Made by a program: the position numbers and the translations under genes. DNA of 64,000 nucleotides, taken from Haemaphysalis longicornis. Taxonomy: Eukaryota > Arthropoda > Arachnida > Ixodida > Ixodidae. Location: contig CM023457.1 of the NCBI GenBank assembly GCA_013339765.2, positions 28,478,909 to 28,542,908 of the forward strand, in the 5' to 3' direction. The notes below the pieces were generated by a model that worked only from the letters and a program-made list of their open reading frames with translations, was not told where the DNA came from and did no database searches. Every line of letters begins with the position of its first letter. The stretch's first letter is position 1. Of the stretch, positions 22,800 to 34,150 are shown in pieces.

Positions 22800-23050
22800 G
22801 AATGCTTTAGAACTCCGTATGCTCGGCCTATTCCGTTCGTACCGTTTGACCGGGACCCGACTGCACCTGCGCGCTTGGGCACGGAGAGGAGAAAAGAAAA
22901 CTCCCCACCGTGATGAATGCGCGAGCATGGCGAGGGCCGACCCGCAAAACTAATCCACCCTACCGGAACAATTCGCAAGTGCCCAGTCGGGTCCCTGTCA
23001 ACACGGTACGAACGGAACAGCTGAAACATGGGGCAGTACTAAAACTCTCT
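22800..23050. mobile_element. Small inverted-repeat element (MITE-like)
   Basis: The arm 22828-22866 pairs with the reverse complement of 22979-23020. The shared core is TTCCGTTCGTACCGT, followed after a small indel by GGGACCCGACTG. The spacer is about 112 bp. Weaker complementarity extends outward through TTTAG-ACT on both sides. There is no coding region. A hairpin-forming MITE is the simplest reading; a target-site duplication was not identified. Confidence 0.45.
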
Positions 23051-23146
23051 TTTTACCTCTTCACGGGCCGCAAGTTTACCTTAATTCACCCCCGTATCAG
23101 TGGGAGTGCGGGTCTGAGCAGCTTTCAGCTCGGGACTCAGGAACGC

Positions 23147-23240
23147 TTGATCTCCCGGGTTATAGCACCAGCGGCAGCTAGCCGCGTTCTACGGTTGATC
23201 TCCCGGGTTATAGCACCAGCGGTGGCTAGCCGCTTTCTGA
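23147..23240 (+). repeat. 48-bp tandem duplication
   Basis: Two adjacent copies (23147-23194 and 23195-23240) of a unit starting TTGATCTCCCGGGTTATAGC differ by a few substitutions (GGCAGC versus GGTGGC, CGCGTT versus CGCTTT). Confidence 0.9.
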
Positions 23241-25345
23241 GATGAAAAGATTCCGCCCATATTTAGTTCACTTGTTTTCACCTTCTCACCAGATATTTGT
23301 ACAACCACAGCGACACCGGCTGCGCTTAGGTGGTAAGGGCAGGCCAATCCGCCTTTTTACACCCGTATGTTTACTTTTTGTCGTCGGGACGAGCCGCTGA
23401 CAATTTTAACTGTTGTTTACATGTGGTCATCTTTCGGCGGGCAAGCTGTTCTTCTGTCTGTTGGGGATGGGGCTGAATTTCGATTTGTGCGCCTGTACGT
23501 TATTTCGCTCTTCGTACTTACAGGCAATATGGTTTTAAGGTTCGTGGCGAGCGAAGATGTGAAAAGGGGCGCGTACTGAATTAGGCGTATTTTGGCATTG
23601 ACGAGCTGCTGTTTCTTGCATGAGGTATGAGAGGTATTTAGGTGACTAAGGCAAAGGCCATTAAGTATTTTTCCTCAAAAAAGGTCTGTTCTTAACCATT
23701 AGGATGCCTGGCCAATCCTGAGCCTTGCCGTGATTCATTTGTTGCTCCGTAAAAACTGAACGTAAATTACGGTACCGATCGGCTTCCCGCGGGACCTAAG
23801 TGCCCCAACAAACTCATTTCTGGAAGCAATTTTTTGCTCCACTGCGGTGCGCCTTTTTCCGCAGTAGTCTACTTGCGGGTGATCCCACCCGCATAATTTG
23901 AATACTGGCTCATGATGGCCATCAAGTAAACACGGCACGCTAATGGAATAGAGCACTATTTATGCGATTGCGATCGGCGTCATTCTCGTTAATAGGAGAT
24001 GCTGGTAGCAACCATCGTCATCAGTACACAAGGATATGCGACATAATTTGAATATTGACAGTGTTGACGTCGTTGACTTGTGGCCTTGATGAAATCCATA
24101 ACGACGTCTACTAACGAGGCTGCGCCCTTTCACGTGCTTTTGTCGAACAAAACATTTAGCAGTGAGCGGATAACGGCGCCACAGACCATTATGGCGAATC
24201 CCTGCCTCTGCACCTCCGACAGCTTTGAGGTTGAGTTGAACGGCTTTAACTTATTTTTTCGTTTGCTGGTTTTATTTCCCGCAAGGCACGTTGTGCGCCG
24301 AAAAATAACCCGAAGTTTTTTAATTCTCTTTCTCCTTAGCTGAGAGGGTATGCAACTACCGCAGCCATCCTAATATTGAAGCACGTAATGGCCGTTTGAC
24401 GTTCACAGTCACGGTCAATATGACCTGCAAACACACATTAGTATTCTGGAGATACTTTGTAAAACCAACGGCTGTCATAAAAGTAATTACGAGGACCGAT
24501 GCATTAGGACGTTTCGCACCCAATGTTTACTCTCAGTTTTGAGTCACCGATGCGAACGGCGGTTGTTTAAAGCTACGAATATAATTCATTACCACGCCTA
24601 TTGATCGATCACCGGCTGATCGATGCATTCTATTGGCGATTTATACATTTGTGATCGTTTTCGTACACCTAATGCACATCAGTGGTCAGTCTAGGCACTG
24701 CACTTTTAGAATAAGTTTAAATGTACGCTATCCCGACGAAATTGAGATTTTTGACAGCGTTTTTTGCAAACTCAGATGTCGTGTGAGATAAGGCGGGGCT
24801 GCTGCACCTGACAAAAAAGCATGTCGTTCATGGTATGCTGTGTTACCATAATGTTTTTTTTTAATCACAAGGCCCCTAGCAAGTGAAATACCAAGTTATT
24901 AGTCAGCTTTGTAATCTGACAGCGTGGAGAGGTGATAATTACCTGAAGATGGCAACTGCGTACTGCGGATTTTTGGTTCAGAGAAAAGGTGGCATTACTC
25001 TGACAAAGCTTATTTATGAAGGTCCCCCGTGTGTCTAACATGTAGACCTGACATTTTAAGCCAGTTTCCAGCAGTTTCGGCTTTGGTTTTGCATTGCGAA
25101 TCTTCAAGCCGATCTGCCAAGGCGCCTCCATCGCCCGCTACTGTTCCTCGAAAAAAGCACGCCGCTCGTGACTCCAGTTCAACCGCGCCTTACTTGGGCG
25201 ATAAGTGCTCCAGCTGAAAGTTAAAAGATAACAGCAAGTCGCCGCATATCATCCAGAACGAGGAGATGCCTTCGAGTCGGCCCTTGAACACCCGCCAGCG
25301 GTTTACCGACCAGTTTCGCTTCCATACGAGGGTATTTCCGGACGT
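23241..25345. other. No gene recognised apart from one dispersed-repeat fragment
   Basis: Includes the fragment at 24157-24260 listed separately. No other gene-like region is supported. Confidence 0.5.
24157..24260 (+). repeat. Dispersed repeat fragment shared with 46509-46599
   Basis: TAGCAGTGAGCGGATAAC, CCATTATGGCGAATC and the GAACGGCT-TAACTT stretch occur in the same order here and at 46509-46599, with about 13 bp of length difference. No coding meaning was found. Confidence 0.7.
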
Positions 25346-25979
25346 CTACTGTAGCTTCTTAATAGAACTGCGTATTCTGACGACGTCTCCAACAGACTTG
25401 ATATTGTTTCTTTTCGAAAATGTTAGGTGGCGCTGCAATGTAGGAGGCTCATAGTGCTGAGCTCTCTTCATAGGGCGACAGCTGTTTGGTGAAAGTTTGC
25501 TGGCCATGATTCTAGGGCATCGCCTCTCATTCCTGCATGGATGACTACTATAGCGAGTCACAAGGTGATAATAAACTGCAAGTGAGAGTTTCTAACAGAT
25601 GAGTGACGATCAGAACGTCAATAAGCCTTACACCACCGAGTTTGGCTCTCAACTGCTTGAGTTCTGCTTTCGCTGTTCTAGGTAGGCATATAGTTTCGCA
25701 CACGCCTCTTGTTTCTGAAACGCTTCTTCGTGTTTTATGGCCGCTGATCCCACCTGTTGTCTTTTTGTGAGAAGTGTGAGGGTGTTGCCTGTATGTCCTA
25801 CGGCGTGAGGATTGGCTCATTTCTTTCCTGCCGGCAGCCAAAAAACTCTCGCAATGCTCGCTTTGAATTGCAGCCGCCTTAGTCCGATCCCAGAGCCATA
25901 GACCCACCATCCTGCTTCTATTTTCTCTAATTTCACTCATCCTGCTTTGTCTCGTGACGTGGAATCTAACCCCCGCCAA
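25346..25979 (-). pseudogene. Decayed LINE ORF1-like (SGNH-type?) remnant on the minus strand
   Basis: Minus-strand frames 25548-25979 and 25346-25561 look like frameshifted pieces of one protein. The first includes CEHCESFLAAGRKE and KAELKQLRAKLGGV. A few codons later a third frame reads LAIVVIHAGM, close to the VVIHAGLND block of SGNH-hydrolase-like ORF1 proteins in some CR1-type LINEs. That matching frame is only about 15 codons long, so the identification is weak. If right, this is the 5' part of a LINE pointing away from the plus-strand LINE that begins at about 26.0 kb. Alternatively, it is unrelated flanking sequence. Confidence 0.3.
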
Positions 25980-26014
25980 AGATCGATGATGTTCTGGCTT
26001 TATAAACCAACCTC

Positions 26015-26725
26015 ATGAGGAAACCACGGTACCCTAACCGAAATAAAACTGGACACCGTAGTATTAATTCAGAACTCTGTACAATCGAAGAAAATTTAAG
26101 CGAAATGCCGCAAATTGAAACAAAGTGCGAAAGTGTAGGTGATTCAGTGCGCGAAGTGAAAACAAGCATTGCAAAAGTAAACGAGGAATTATTTGACGTT
26201 GTGGATGATATGAACAACAGGATGCGAAGAAATAACTTGATTGTCAAGGCATTGCCGAAACAGAAAAGGAGGGGTACCGAAGTCACAAAAATCGTGAAAG
26301 AATTCTTTGCCACCCACCTCGGCATACAAGCTGGTGACATCGAACGTGCTCACAGGTTGGGTCAGCGGCGCTCGAACTTTGACCACCCCATAATCGTAAA
26401 GTTTCTGAATTTTAAGTCAAAGATGGACGTTTTGCGAAATGCTCCTAAACTTAAAAGCTGGAATACCCGAAAGTTTGGCTTGACGAAGACTATTCTCCCA
26501 AAGCAAAAAGCTCCGCGGCTTCGCGAAATCCACACCGCACTGAAAATGAAAGCTATTCACTCCGATTTTAGCCACCTTTACATGCGTGGTAGCACCTTCA
26601 GGTACGAGTCTACCACAGATAGCATTGTCGAAGTACCAGCCAGGTTCGAAGATCTTGCGAACGAAACTACAACGAAACAGAGTGATGTGGACGTAACCGG
26701 TAACCACCAACCATTAACGACATGA
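26015..26725 (+). CDS. LINE ORF1 protein (coiled coil plus RRM-like nucleic-acid-binding region)
   Basis: Intact frame of 236 codons from ATG 26015 to TGA 26723-26725. Residues about 20-65 form a likely coiled coil with heptad-compatible spacing (NSELCTIEENLSEM, then DSVREVKTSIAKVNEEL). Residues about 66-180 carry MRRNNLIVKALP, DIERAHRLGQR and IIVKFLNFKSKMDVLRNA, the pattern of the RRM-like plus C-terminal domain of L1-type ORF1 proteins (Transposase_22 family), which bind RNA and chaperone nucleic acids during target-primed reverse transcription. The remaining about 50 residues look unstructured. ORF2 starts about 30 bp downstream in another frame. The frame is unbroken although ORF2 is heavily decayed, so this may be a relatively young copy or chance survival. 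Expression as a functional protein is doubtful. Confidence 0.75.
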   Translation: MRKPRYPNRNKTGHRSINSELCTIEENLSEMPQIETKCESVGDSVREVKTSIAKVNEELFDVVDDMNNRMRRNNLIVKALPKQKRRGTEVTKIVKEFFATHLGIQAGDIERAHRLGQRRSNFDHPIIVKFLNFKSKMDVLRNAPKLKSWNTRKFGLTKTILPKQKAPRLREIHTALKMKAIHSDFSHLYMRGSTFRYESTTDSIVEVPARFEDLANETTTKQSDVDVTGNHQPLTT

Positions 26726-26752
26726 CCCAACGTCTCAGTCGATCGACCAGGC

Positions 26753-29561
26753 TTGCAGAAATCAACATCTAAAAATAAGCTGTCCGTAATCCTTGCAAAC
26801 TTCCGCAGCATGTCTGACAAACTGGACAACCTGAAAGCGCTTATTACACGTGTGATGCTGATATTGTCCTGGGCACAGAGACGGGGCTGTCGGTTGACAC
26901 AGAAAACAGCGAACTTGACCTTCCTGGCGAGTAGGCAATATTCCGTCAAGACAGAGCTAGCTCTCGGGGCGGTGGGGTAATTATTGCTATTAAGAAAAAG
27001 TTCTGCCATGTAGCTCATGTCTGCGATTCAACCCTCGAAATTCTGTCGGGTTACTGCGCGCTAGGCGCATGTGATTAGTATTATTGTCCTGTGCTACAGA
27101 CCACCTGATAGCCGCCCGGAGTTCGTTGAACTTTTAAACGATTCCCTTCAGCACGTTCTAAACAAGTACCCCAACTCCGTTGTTATTCTTGGTGGGGACT
27201 TTAATTACCCTGGTACTAGACTGGTCTGCCTCCACTGTTAGCTGTACGAGCCATCGCCAAGAAAGCCTGAATTTTATGCACCTAACGCACGAGCAACACA
27301 TGTCATAGCTTGTGACGGAACCTACGCGCGGAAAGAACATATTAGACCTAATACTTACTAATCACCCTGATAATGCGGTCACCCATGTTCTGAAAGAAAT
27401 CAGCGACCACCGCGTCTTACATTGCGCCCTATCTCTACCACGCTGCGATAAAATCATGTCAACCAAACCATTACTGAATTACGCAGTGCAAATGTTGAGA
27501 AATGAATCGTATGTTGGCAGACTTTACATCCCGCTTCGAAGCCAATCTTGAAAATCGTAGAGAAAATGAAACTGTATTAAATTTCGAGGAATTCTTAAAA
27601 CAAATAGAACATAGCTGTGTTCCATGAATGACAATCAGATCACAGACAAACGACCCATGGTTCACGCAGGATGTTAAAAGAAGTTTGAATAAAAAGAAGC
27701 GTGCGTTTAGAAAGGCGTCACGCACAAATGCAACAGATGATTGGCATAACTATAACAATCGATCTAGGGAAAGCGAAGTCATCATAAAAGATGCCAAAAC
27801 ATAATATTTTAAACCACAAATTACCAAATCTCCTGAAAAACTGATCCTAAAATATTCTGGGCGCGTAGTAACCCAAAAGACTCTAACGACACGACTTTGC
27901 TGAGACGAGCTTGCTATTTTTTGTAGCCGGAGGACACTATAGAAATATTTAGCAATCAGTTTGCCTCCATATTTTCAGATGAGCTTCAAAAAGACTTACA
28001 AGCATTACCAGAGACTTTCATCTACGTTCCCTTTTCCCTATTGTCATTACTGAAATGGTGTAACACGAGTGATTGAGGGACTTGAATACATGACTACTCC
28101 AGGGCCTTGATGGAATAAGTGCTAAACTAACTGAAATTAACCTCTCAAAAATCAGCGTACTTATTGAACTAATATTACCGCCTTCACTGTGACACGGTTG
28201 CGTCCCAGAAGATTGGAAATCGGCATTTGTAATACCATATATAAACTGGCCTAAATCTTCAGCTAATATTCCGACCTATCTCTCTCACGTCTATTCCATG
28301 CAAAATACTAGAGCATATTCTGTTTACGCGCATAATTTCCTACCTGAATACAGACAACCTGCTAATAGACAACCAACATGGCTTCCGTACTAACCGTTCT
28401 GTGACACCCAACTGTTTGAATTAGCTAACGGACCGGCACGATTCTATGTATAACTCTCGCTACACCGACGCGATATTCATTGATTTTTCCAAGGCATTCG
28501 AATCGCGTGCAAAACAACGGTTAATGGCTAAAATCTGCGATCTACATCTAGATGATAAAACAACCCAGTGGATCAAGGGCTTTCTTAATAACAGGGTTCA
28601 GTCAGTCAAACTAACAACGTTATCTCTAGTCCCACCCCCATCAAGTTTGGAGTGCCTGAGGGTTCCGTGCTCGGCCCTTATTGTTCCTAGTCTACATTAA
28701 GGATATCGGGCCCAACATTAACTCTACATTAAGGATATCGGGTCCAACATTAACGACGTCGTTCGTCATCTACAAACCCATCTCTAAGCCTAATGACATA
28801 ACCATTTTGCAGTCGGGACCTGACAAAATGATCGCAATGGTGCCGTATATGGCAAATGGAAAATTAATGTTGAACGAAAACCAAGCATGTCCGTTTCTCA
28901 TCTGTTGCAGATCCTTCGCCTAACGTGTATGCCATGAACAACATAGTAATTCAAACTGTTCCAACCATACAATATTTAGGCATTCTTTTTATATTTGATA
29001 TATCTTGGACTAGCCATGTAGAATATATAACCGGCAAAGCATTAAGAAAGCTCGGCCTTCTTAACGTCGTTTGAAACTCGCGAGCAAAGACACCAAACTT
29101 CACGCATATAACCCAGTAATGAGGCCAACCCTAGAATATGCTTCAATAGTATGGCACCAGCGCACAGCTGCCTTAACCGAAATGCTTGAATCGTTTGAAA
29201 ACAAAGCCTCACGGTTTATCTTGTGATGATATTCCCGTCATCCATTAAGCAAAGTTTAAATCTCTCCCCACTTGCCATGCGCAGAAAAATTTCCCGCTCA
29301 TCCTTGTTCCATAGGTTATACCACACTGTTTCGCCATTCCGTCGCACTTTCATTCACCCGGCTTCGTACACTTCCTTGCGTATCGACCATGATCATAAGA
29401 TAGAACCAGTATTTTCTCGCACAAAGAAACACCAATTTTCCCCTCTTGCTTTGTCAATAAATGAGTGGAATTCACTACCTGCTAGCGTTGTCGCACACAC
29501 TCTGCAATCAACTTTTCATTCTTCGTTACTTGCTTTTCTTGAAACCGATAACCAATTTTAG
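26753..29561 (+). pseudogene. LINE ORF2 (endonuclease-reverse transcriptase), degenerate
   Basis: The start reads KLSVILANFRSMSDKLDNLK, typical of the first strand of the APE endonuclease. A frameshift at about 26850 moves the sense frame; DIVLGTETGLS and RGGGVIIAIKKKF are then readable. Reverse transcriptase blocks include PEDWKSAFVIP (about 28208), AIFIDFSKAFE (about 28468) and FGVPEGSVLGPLLFLVYI (about 28648, across a frameshift). The next block should contain the catalytic YADD box, but it has been replaced by a 32-bp duplication and loss of the aspartate codons. Downstream, IQYLGILF and SWTSHVEYITGKALRKLG match the thumb region. The frame at 29223-29561 (LSPLAMRRKISRSSLFHRL, EWNSLPASVVAH) is the usual C-terminus. 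The copy cannot encode an active enzyme. Confidence 0.8.
28691..28754 (+). repeat. 32-bp tandem duplication inside the reverse transcriptase
   Basis: Two adjacent copies of a 32-bp unit starting TCTACATTAAGGATATCGGG, the second with one C-to-T change. Because 32 is not a multiple of 3, the duplication shifts the frame just before where the active-site box should be. Confidence 0.95.
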
Positions 29562-29788
29562 TCATTCTAATCTCTTGCTTGTGTAAAAACGATAAGTACT
29601 GCTTTCCCAATGTGTTTGCTCTGTGAATAGTTGTTGCGGTTTTTTCTGTATTTTTTTTTTGGAAGTCCGACTGATTATTTTGCTGTACCCTGCATATTTA
29701 AAGTAATTGTCGTTGTTATTACTGCTATATGTCACCCCCCTTATGTAATCCCCTATTGGGCCCTTAAAGCATATAAATAAAAAAAACT

Positions 29789-32029
29789 CAAAGTGGATTT
29801 CTTCGCATCGCTTGCTTGCATTGAATTTTGTGGTGGACGTAATCATCGACAAGGGATTTTCCATCACGTGGAGACTCAATGGCGCTTTAATAATGTTAAA
29901 CTGCCATATTCCTTCCGGAAAACGATAATTTCGGAATTTAAAATGGAGGTTGGGCTTCACCAAAACGTGCGGGCACCACGCGTGCTAGCATTTTCATTTG
30001 TATATGACAAACTGTTACGCGTGACTTAATTTTTTTTTCCAGGACGGTTTCTCGAAATGTTTACTTTCAAAATGTGTATTCTAAATATGTTCTAATACTG
30101 GTGGCTTGTTATACACAGCTCCCTTGTTTTTATTTTCTTCGTCACCCGGACAAGAATTTGGAAGTTGATAATTTTTTTTTTGCAATCAATATTTGTGAAG
30201 ACATTATTAAAGCTGGTGTCGTCAGAAAGGGCGTTAAATCACCGGCATTTAATGCCACTGCAACATGTGCCTAACTAATGTGTTTAGCAAAGAAAAATGT
30301 TTCCTCAGACCACTCAAAATCGGCCAGTTTGCCGCGGTAATGAAACAGTTAATAAGCGTTGTATACTAAAACGCTGAGGTGCGAGTGAAGATTCGAAGCT
30401 CCAACAGTGGGTCAGAAGGTGTTATCGAGCAGTAATGAATATGCGTTGGACGTGGAAAAATCATTTCTAACTCCTTGTTTTTACCTACGCTTAAGCGCTG
30501 TCTCCGCGTCTGTAATATTACAATTTGACGACAGAACTTTTTGAGCGAAGTTCACGGAGCGTTCATTTTACCCGATTGCCAAACGACTAAAAAGAATGGT
30601 TTATTTACTCGTATCCCGTAATTTCAAATAAAATAACCCCTCAAAATCACTGCGTAGTGCCTGTGTGCCATATGGCCATTTTCTAATCCATTGATCTGTT
30701 TACGCGACCTCGTAAGGCCAACCTGACATTTCCCGTTCGCCCGCAACACGGTCATCCGTACACGGCACGTTTATACGTGACCTGGATTCCCCCAAATCAC
30801 CCGAGAATCGTTTTTTATGGGCGATGGTTCAATAAAGGCTTCTGATGGCAACATCACCTTGCGGCCGCCGGCAGCCGTACTTGTGGTTTCTGTCATCAGG
30901 GGTGCTATTCCAGGAAGGCCCGCAGATTTGAGCGAAACTCGGAAACACGATGCTCTAGGATATAGCCGACGCCACGTAAACGTAATGATAATATTTGCTA
31001 GGCGGAGTTCCGAGTAGTCCAAGCCTTTAAAATGCAAATTCGTTGCTATTTGCAGATTATTGGGGTGACGTAACAGGTACCGAGCAGCGCGTTACCAAGG
31101 AATGGGGGGGGGCCCGCGACTAAGGCGGGTGGCGCGTTTTTCACTGCTGTCGCTTCGTTCCACTGCTGCACCGGTGTGCTACTGGCGCAAGCGAACTCCA
31201 ACTACCTTCACTTTCATCGCGCTTTTATTTTAATAATCTTTAATTTTCACTTACAAAGTTCATTTAATTTTTTGATTTTTAAGGCGCGTCTTTATAACGA
31301 TATTTGTTTGGAAATTCGGCCGTCCTAAGCATGCAGGTCTGCCCATTTCTGCCGTCGGTGGCAGACATGCCATTCCCGTGGACCTTAAGGCCGACTAGCA
31401 AAAAAGAAAGCGAGGGAAGGAAACGCGCCACATTCAAAGTAATTGCTGCTCGGTGTTATCGACACCCTCCGTTCGCTTTCAGATACGAAATTTCCCAGAA
31501 CCACTTCAGCCTGCTTACGTGATTTGAAGGCGAAAGCTTGGCGATTCTTAATAACAACTGATACATTGTACTTGCGATAGTTATTAGCAACTGATAATTG
31601 TACTGGCGGTAATTCTTAACTGATATATTGCACTTGCGTATTTTTCCTCGCTTTTATTTCTTTGTCTTTCGGCGTGAATTTTGGCATTCGAAAGGCTTCT
31701 TTTCTGCTATACCGTGTTCGCGTCAGTTTCTTCTCTTTCATTTCGTAGTGAACTAGTCAGCAAGAAGATAGCCCAGCCTCCCTATAATCGTGGTTCTGCG
31801 CAGCTGGTGTGCACCTGTCATTCTCATGTGCCATCACGTTCACGTGTCACGCATTATTTTACAACTCTTATTTTCCAATTCACAGTTTTGTGAATTTTCA
31901 AAACGGAGCCCGTTCGCTCCTCAAATCTCTCAATTGCGGGTAAGCCACCCAATTGGCCATGTGTTACGAAGAAAGGAATAGCAACAACCGCAGCTTTTCA
32001 AATTTGTTTCCTTTATTTCACTTTGCTCT
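29789..32029. other. No gene recognised
   Basis: AT-rich with scattered T-runs (30031, 30169). Reading frames are short and motif-free. A small G-run lies near 31105. Confidence 0.5.
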
Positions 32030-32749
32030 TCACGGCTCTTCTTCGACGAAGCTCTCCACAGTCGTTGGTTTTTTTAAGGATTCTATACCTTCACTCTCCT
32101 TCTGGCGTCGCGCTATTTCTTTCGGTCTCAATCTTCCCTTCACAAGGTTTTCATGATCCGCTTCCAGCCAGACGACAAAGGCGCTCGACAAAACCCGTTG
32201 AAATGCGTAAAGATCGCCTCCGATAATAGACACACGCCTTTGATTATATACTATCCTGCGAGTAAAGTTTTCGCAAGTATGGTGTGACACGAAACGCCTC
32301 AAGAAAACGGTCTGCCCCGCTGACGATAAATGAAGCGCACCGTCATGCAAGGCCACATCGGGAAGTTTTGCTAGTAGACGATAACTGAAGTATGGCCACT
32401 CAATGGAAACCTTCCTTTTCATCGAGCGGTCGCCACTGAAGCGTACGCTCTGGCTGCAGACGGATAAACGCATGGTAAACCTGCGGAAGCACATTGTCCG
32501 ACTAACCATCCTAAAAAAAAACGAAAAACTCGTCTGCAGTAATCCTATAGCGCACACAACCGGCTGACTGTCGACTGAGGGCGGTCGCTGGTGCGGTCAC
32601 TATCAAGGCTTCCGTGGAAGGTGTACGTCGCGGTAAAAACCGCAGCGCACGCAACACTTGCTCCTCGGCAGTTATGAAGCGGAAAGCCGCCTCAAAGTCG
32701 TCGCAAAGGGTGTCGGGTGTCAGATGGCTGCACAGCCAATGCACAGTAC
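32030..32749 (-). CDS. Unidentified protein-like reading frame, split by an A9 homopolymer (candidate exon or transposon ORF)
   Basis: On the minus strand 32557-32030 is open for 175 codons, much longer than other frames in this stretch. The sequence is protein-like: FSGDRSMKRKVSIEWPYFSY, LPDVALHDGALHLSSAGQ, FLRRFVSHHTCENFTRRIVY, LYAFQRVLSSAFVVWLEADH, then a charged tail LRPKEIARRQKESEGIE. Immediately upstream a second frame (to about 32744) reads HLTPDTLCDDFEAAFRF and FLPRRTPSTEALIVTAPATA and ends in the same A9 run (32513-32521, T9 on the coding strand). A one-base length error or mutation there would join the two into about 235 codons. A possible splice acceptor (CTTTTTCGTCTCTCGAAG) precedes the upstream frame, and the T-run followed by AG could itself be an acceptor for the downstream frame. 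I do not recognise the family. It could be a host exon, a domesticated or decayed transposase, or a viral insertion. Confidence 0.45.
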
Positions 32750-33489
32750 TTCGAGAGACGAAAAAGGATTTAAAATTATTCTTCCGCTAACAGGAAAAAC
32801 TCGTCGGCATAGATATATGCCTGCTACGGCTATGCCTGCTACGACGCACCTTAAAAGATCCCGTGGTTCCTGTTACAAAATGGCCCCTCTATTGGTTCGT
32901 TCAGTACTCCAGCCTCGACTTTTCCAACATCTGAATCAGGTGGAGCCGGCCCGACTTGAGGACAATTAACGGAGCCACAATGCGTACCATCACCCGGTTC
33001 CCTATGATAACACCGATCTCTGCTCTTCAGGCTGAAACTAACGTTAACACCTTGGATGAGCTTGTCCATCAGCGTCGGTCCGCCCAAATGCACGAACTCA
33101 CTTTGGCGCTCAGGCAGCGGTGTTAGGTAACAACATGGGCGTTCACTACCCACATCCCCACCGCGCGTCGTTACCAGGCCACCCGGCTATAACCCCTGGA
33201 AGCCGACAACCGGCCACAAGCGCGACCCATCAGTGATCTAACAGAAATACGCACATGCTCTCCGCGGTCGTACAAGTACTGCTGAGCGGTGTCCCAGCCC
33301 CAGGTCGTACATGCATTTGTGACGCTGGGACCAAGGACTGTGTGCTGACTACAACACTACAATGCCCCGCCTACCAAGACGCCTGTCAAACATGGATCTA
33401 TGAAACGCGGCGCGCCCTGCCATCTATGCTGGCCGAGCTAAGCCATGCCAGGCGGATTACAAGTGAAACCTTCTGCTCTTCTTCAAGCC
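32750..33489. other. No gene recognised
   Basis: Minus- and plus-strand frames of about 100 codons overlap here with no motif. Nothing further is supported. Confidence 0.45.
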
Positions 33490-34150
33490 TCTGGGTGTCA
33501 TCATCATCACCATCATCACTAGCCTATCTACGCCCACTGCAGGGCAAAGGCCTCTCCCCGTTATTCTCCAACTACTCCGGTCCTGCGCCAACTGCGCCCA
33601 ATTTATCCCTGAAAACTTCTTGATCTCATCTGCTCCATCTAACTTTCTGCCGCCCCTGCTACGCTTGCCTTTCTGGAGATCCACTCTGTTACCCTTAATG
33701 ACCAACGGTTATCTTGCCCTGCCCCCATCCATTTCTTCGTTTTAATTTCTACTAATATGTCCTTAACACGCGTTTGTTCTCTGACCCACTCCGTTCTCTT
33801 CTTGTCCCGTAATGTTACACTATCAACTTCCGTTCCATTGCCCGCTGAGTCGTTCTCAATTAATGTTGAACCCTCTTAGTGAGCCCCCAAGTTTCTGCCC
33901 GTAGGTGAGTACCGGTAAAGATGTAGGCTGCGCTTCATTATCTGAAATATCTGCCGTATGCACTCACCCCCATTGTTATCCTTCTAATTATGTCTGCCTC
34001 ATGGTGGGATCCGGGGTCACAACTGTGCCTAAGTAGATATATTCGCTTAGCGCTTCCACTGCCTCGCCACCTATCTCAACCGCTGTGCTGTCCCGATGTT
34101 ATTGATCATTACTTTTGATTTTCGCATATTAAGTTTCTGCCCTCGGCCTC
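33490..34150 (-). mobile_element. RTE-like LINE 3' fragment, truncated
   Basis: Read on the minus strand, this is the end of an endonuclease-reverse transcriptase. The frame at 33457-33705 contains KGKRSRGGRKLDGADEIKKF and NWAQLAQDRSSWR, matching the conserved R-GRP-W-DDI-KK...QVAQDR-WR end of tick and other arthropod RTE-type LINEs. Farther in, 33770-34140 matches the upstream coding region of the same family, with many small losses and stops. The 3' tail is a TCATCATCATCACCATCATC run at about 33499-33518 (ATG-type trinucleotide tail on the coding strand). The element is 5'-truncated near 34150 and inactive. Confidence 0.75.

Larger units (their letters stand above)
26000..29788 (+). mobile_element. 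CR1/Jockey-type non-LTR retrotransposon, nearly full length, inactive
   Basis: The order of parts is: ORF1 (26015-26725), an endonuclease start (about 26753), reverse transcriptase pieces (about 28190-29100), a conserved C-terminal block (29223-29561), then a 3' untranslated region ending in CATATAAATAAAAAAAAC near 29780. The whole 3.8-kb architecture is that of an APE-endonuclease LINE. ORF1 is intact, but ORF2 is broken by many stops and frameshifts and has lost its YADD active-site box. The CR1/L2-like assignment is by recalled domain order and sequence texture. Confidence 0.8.
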
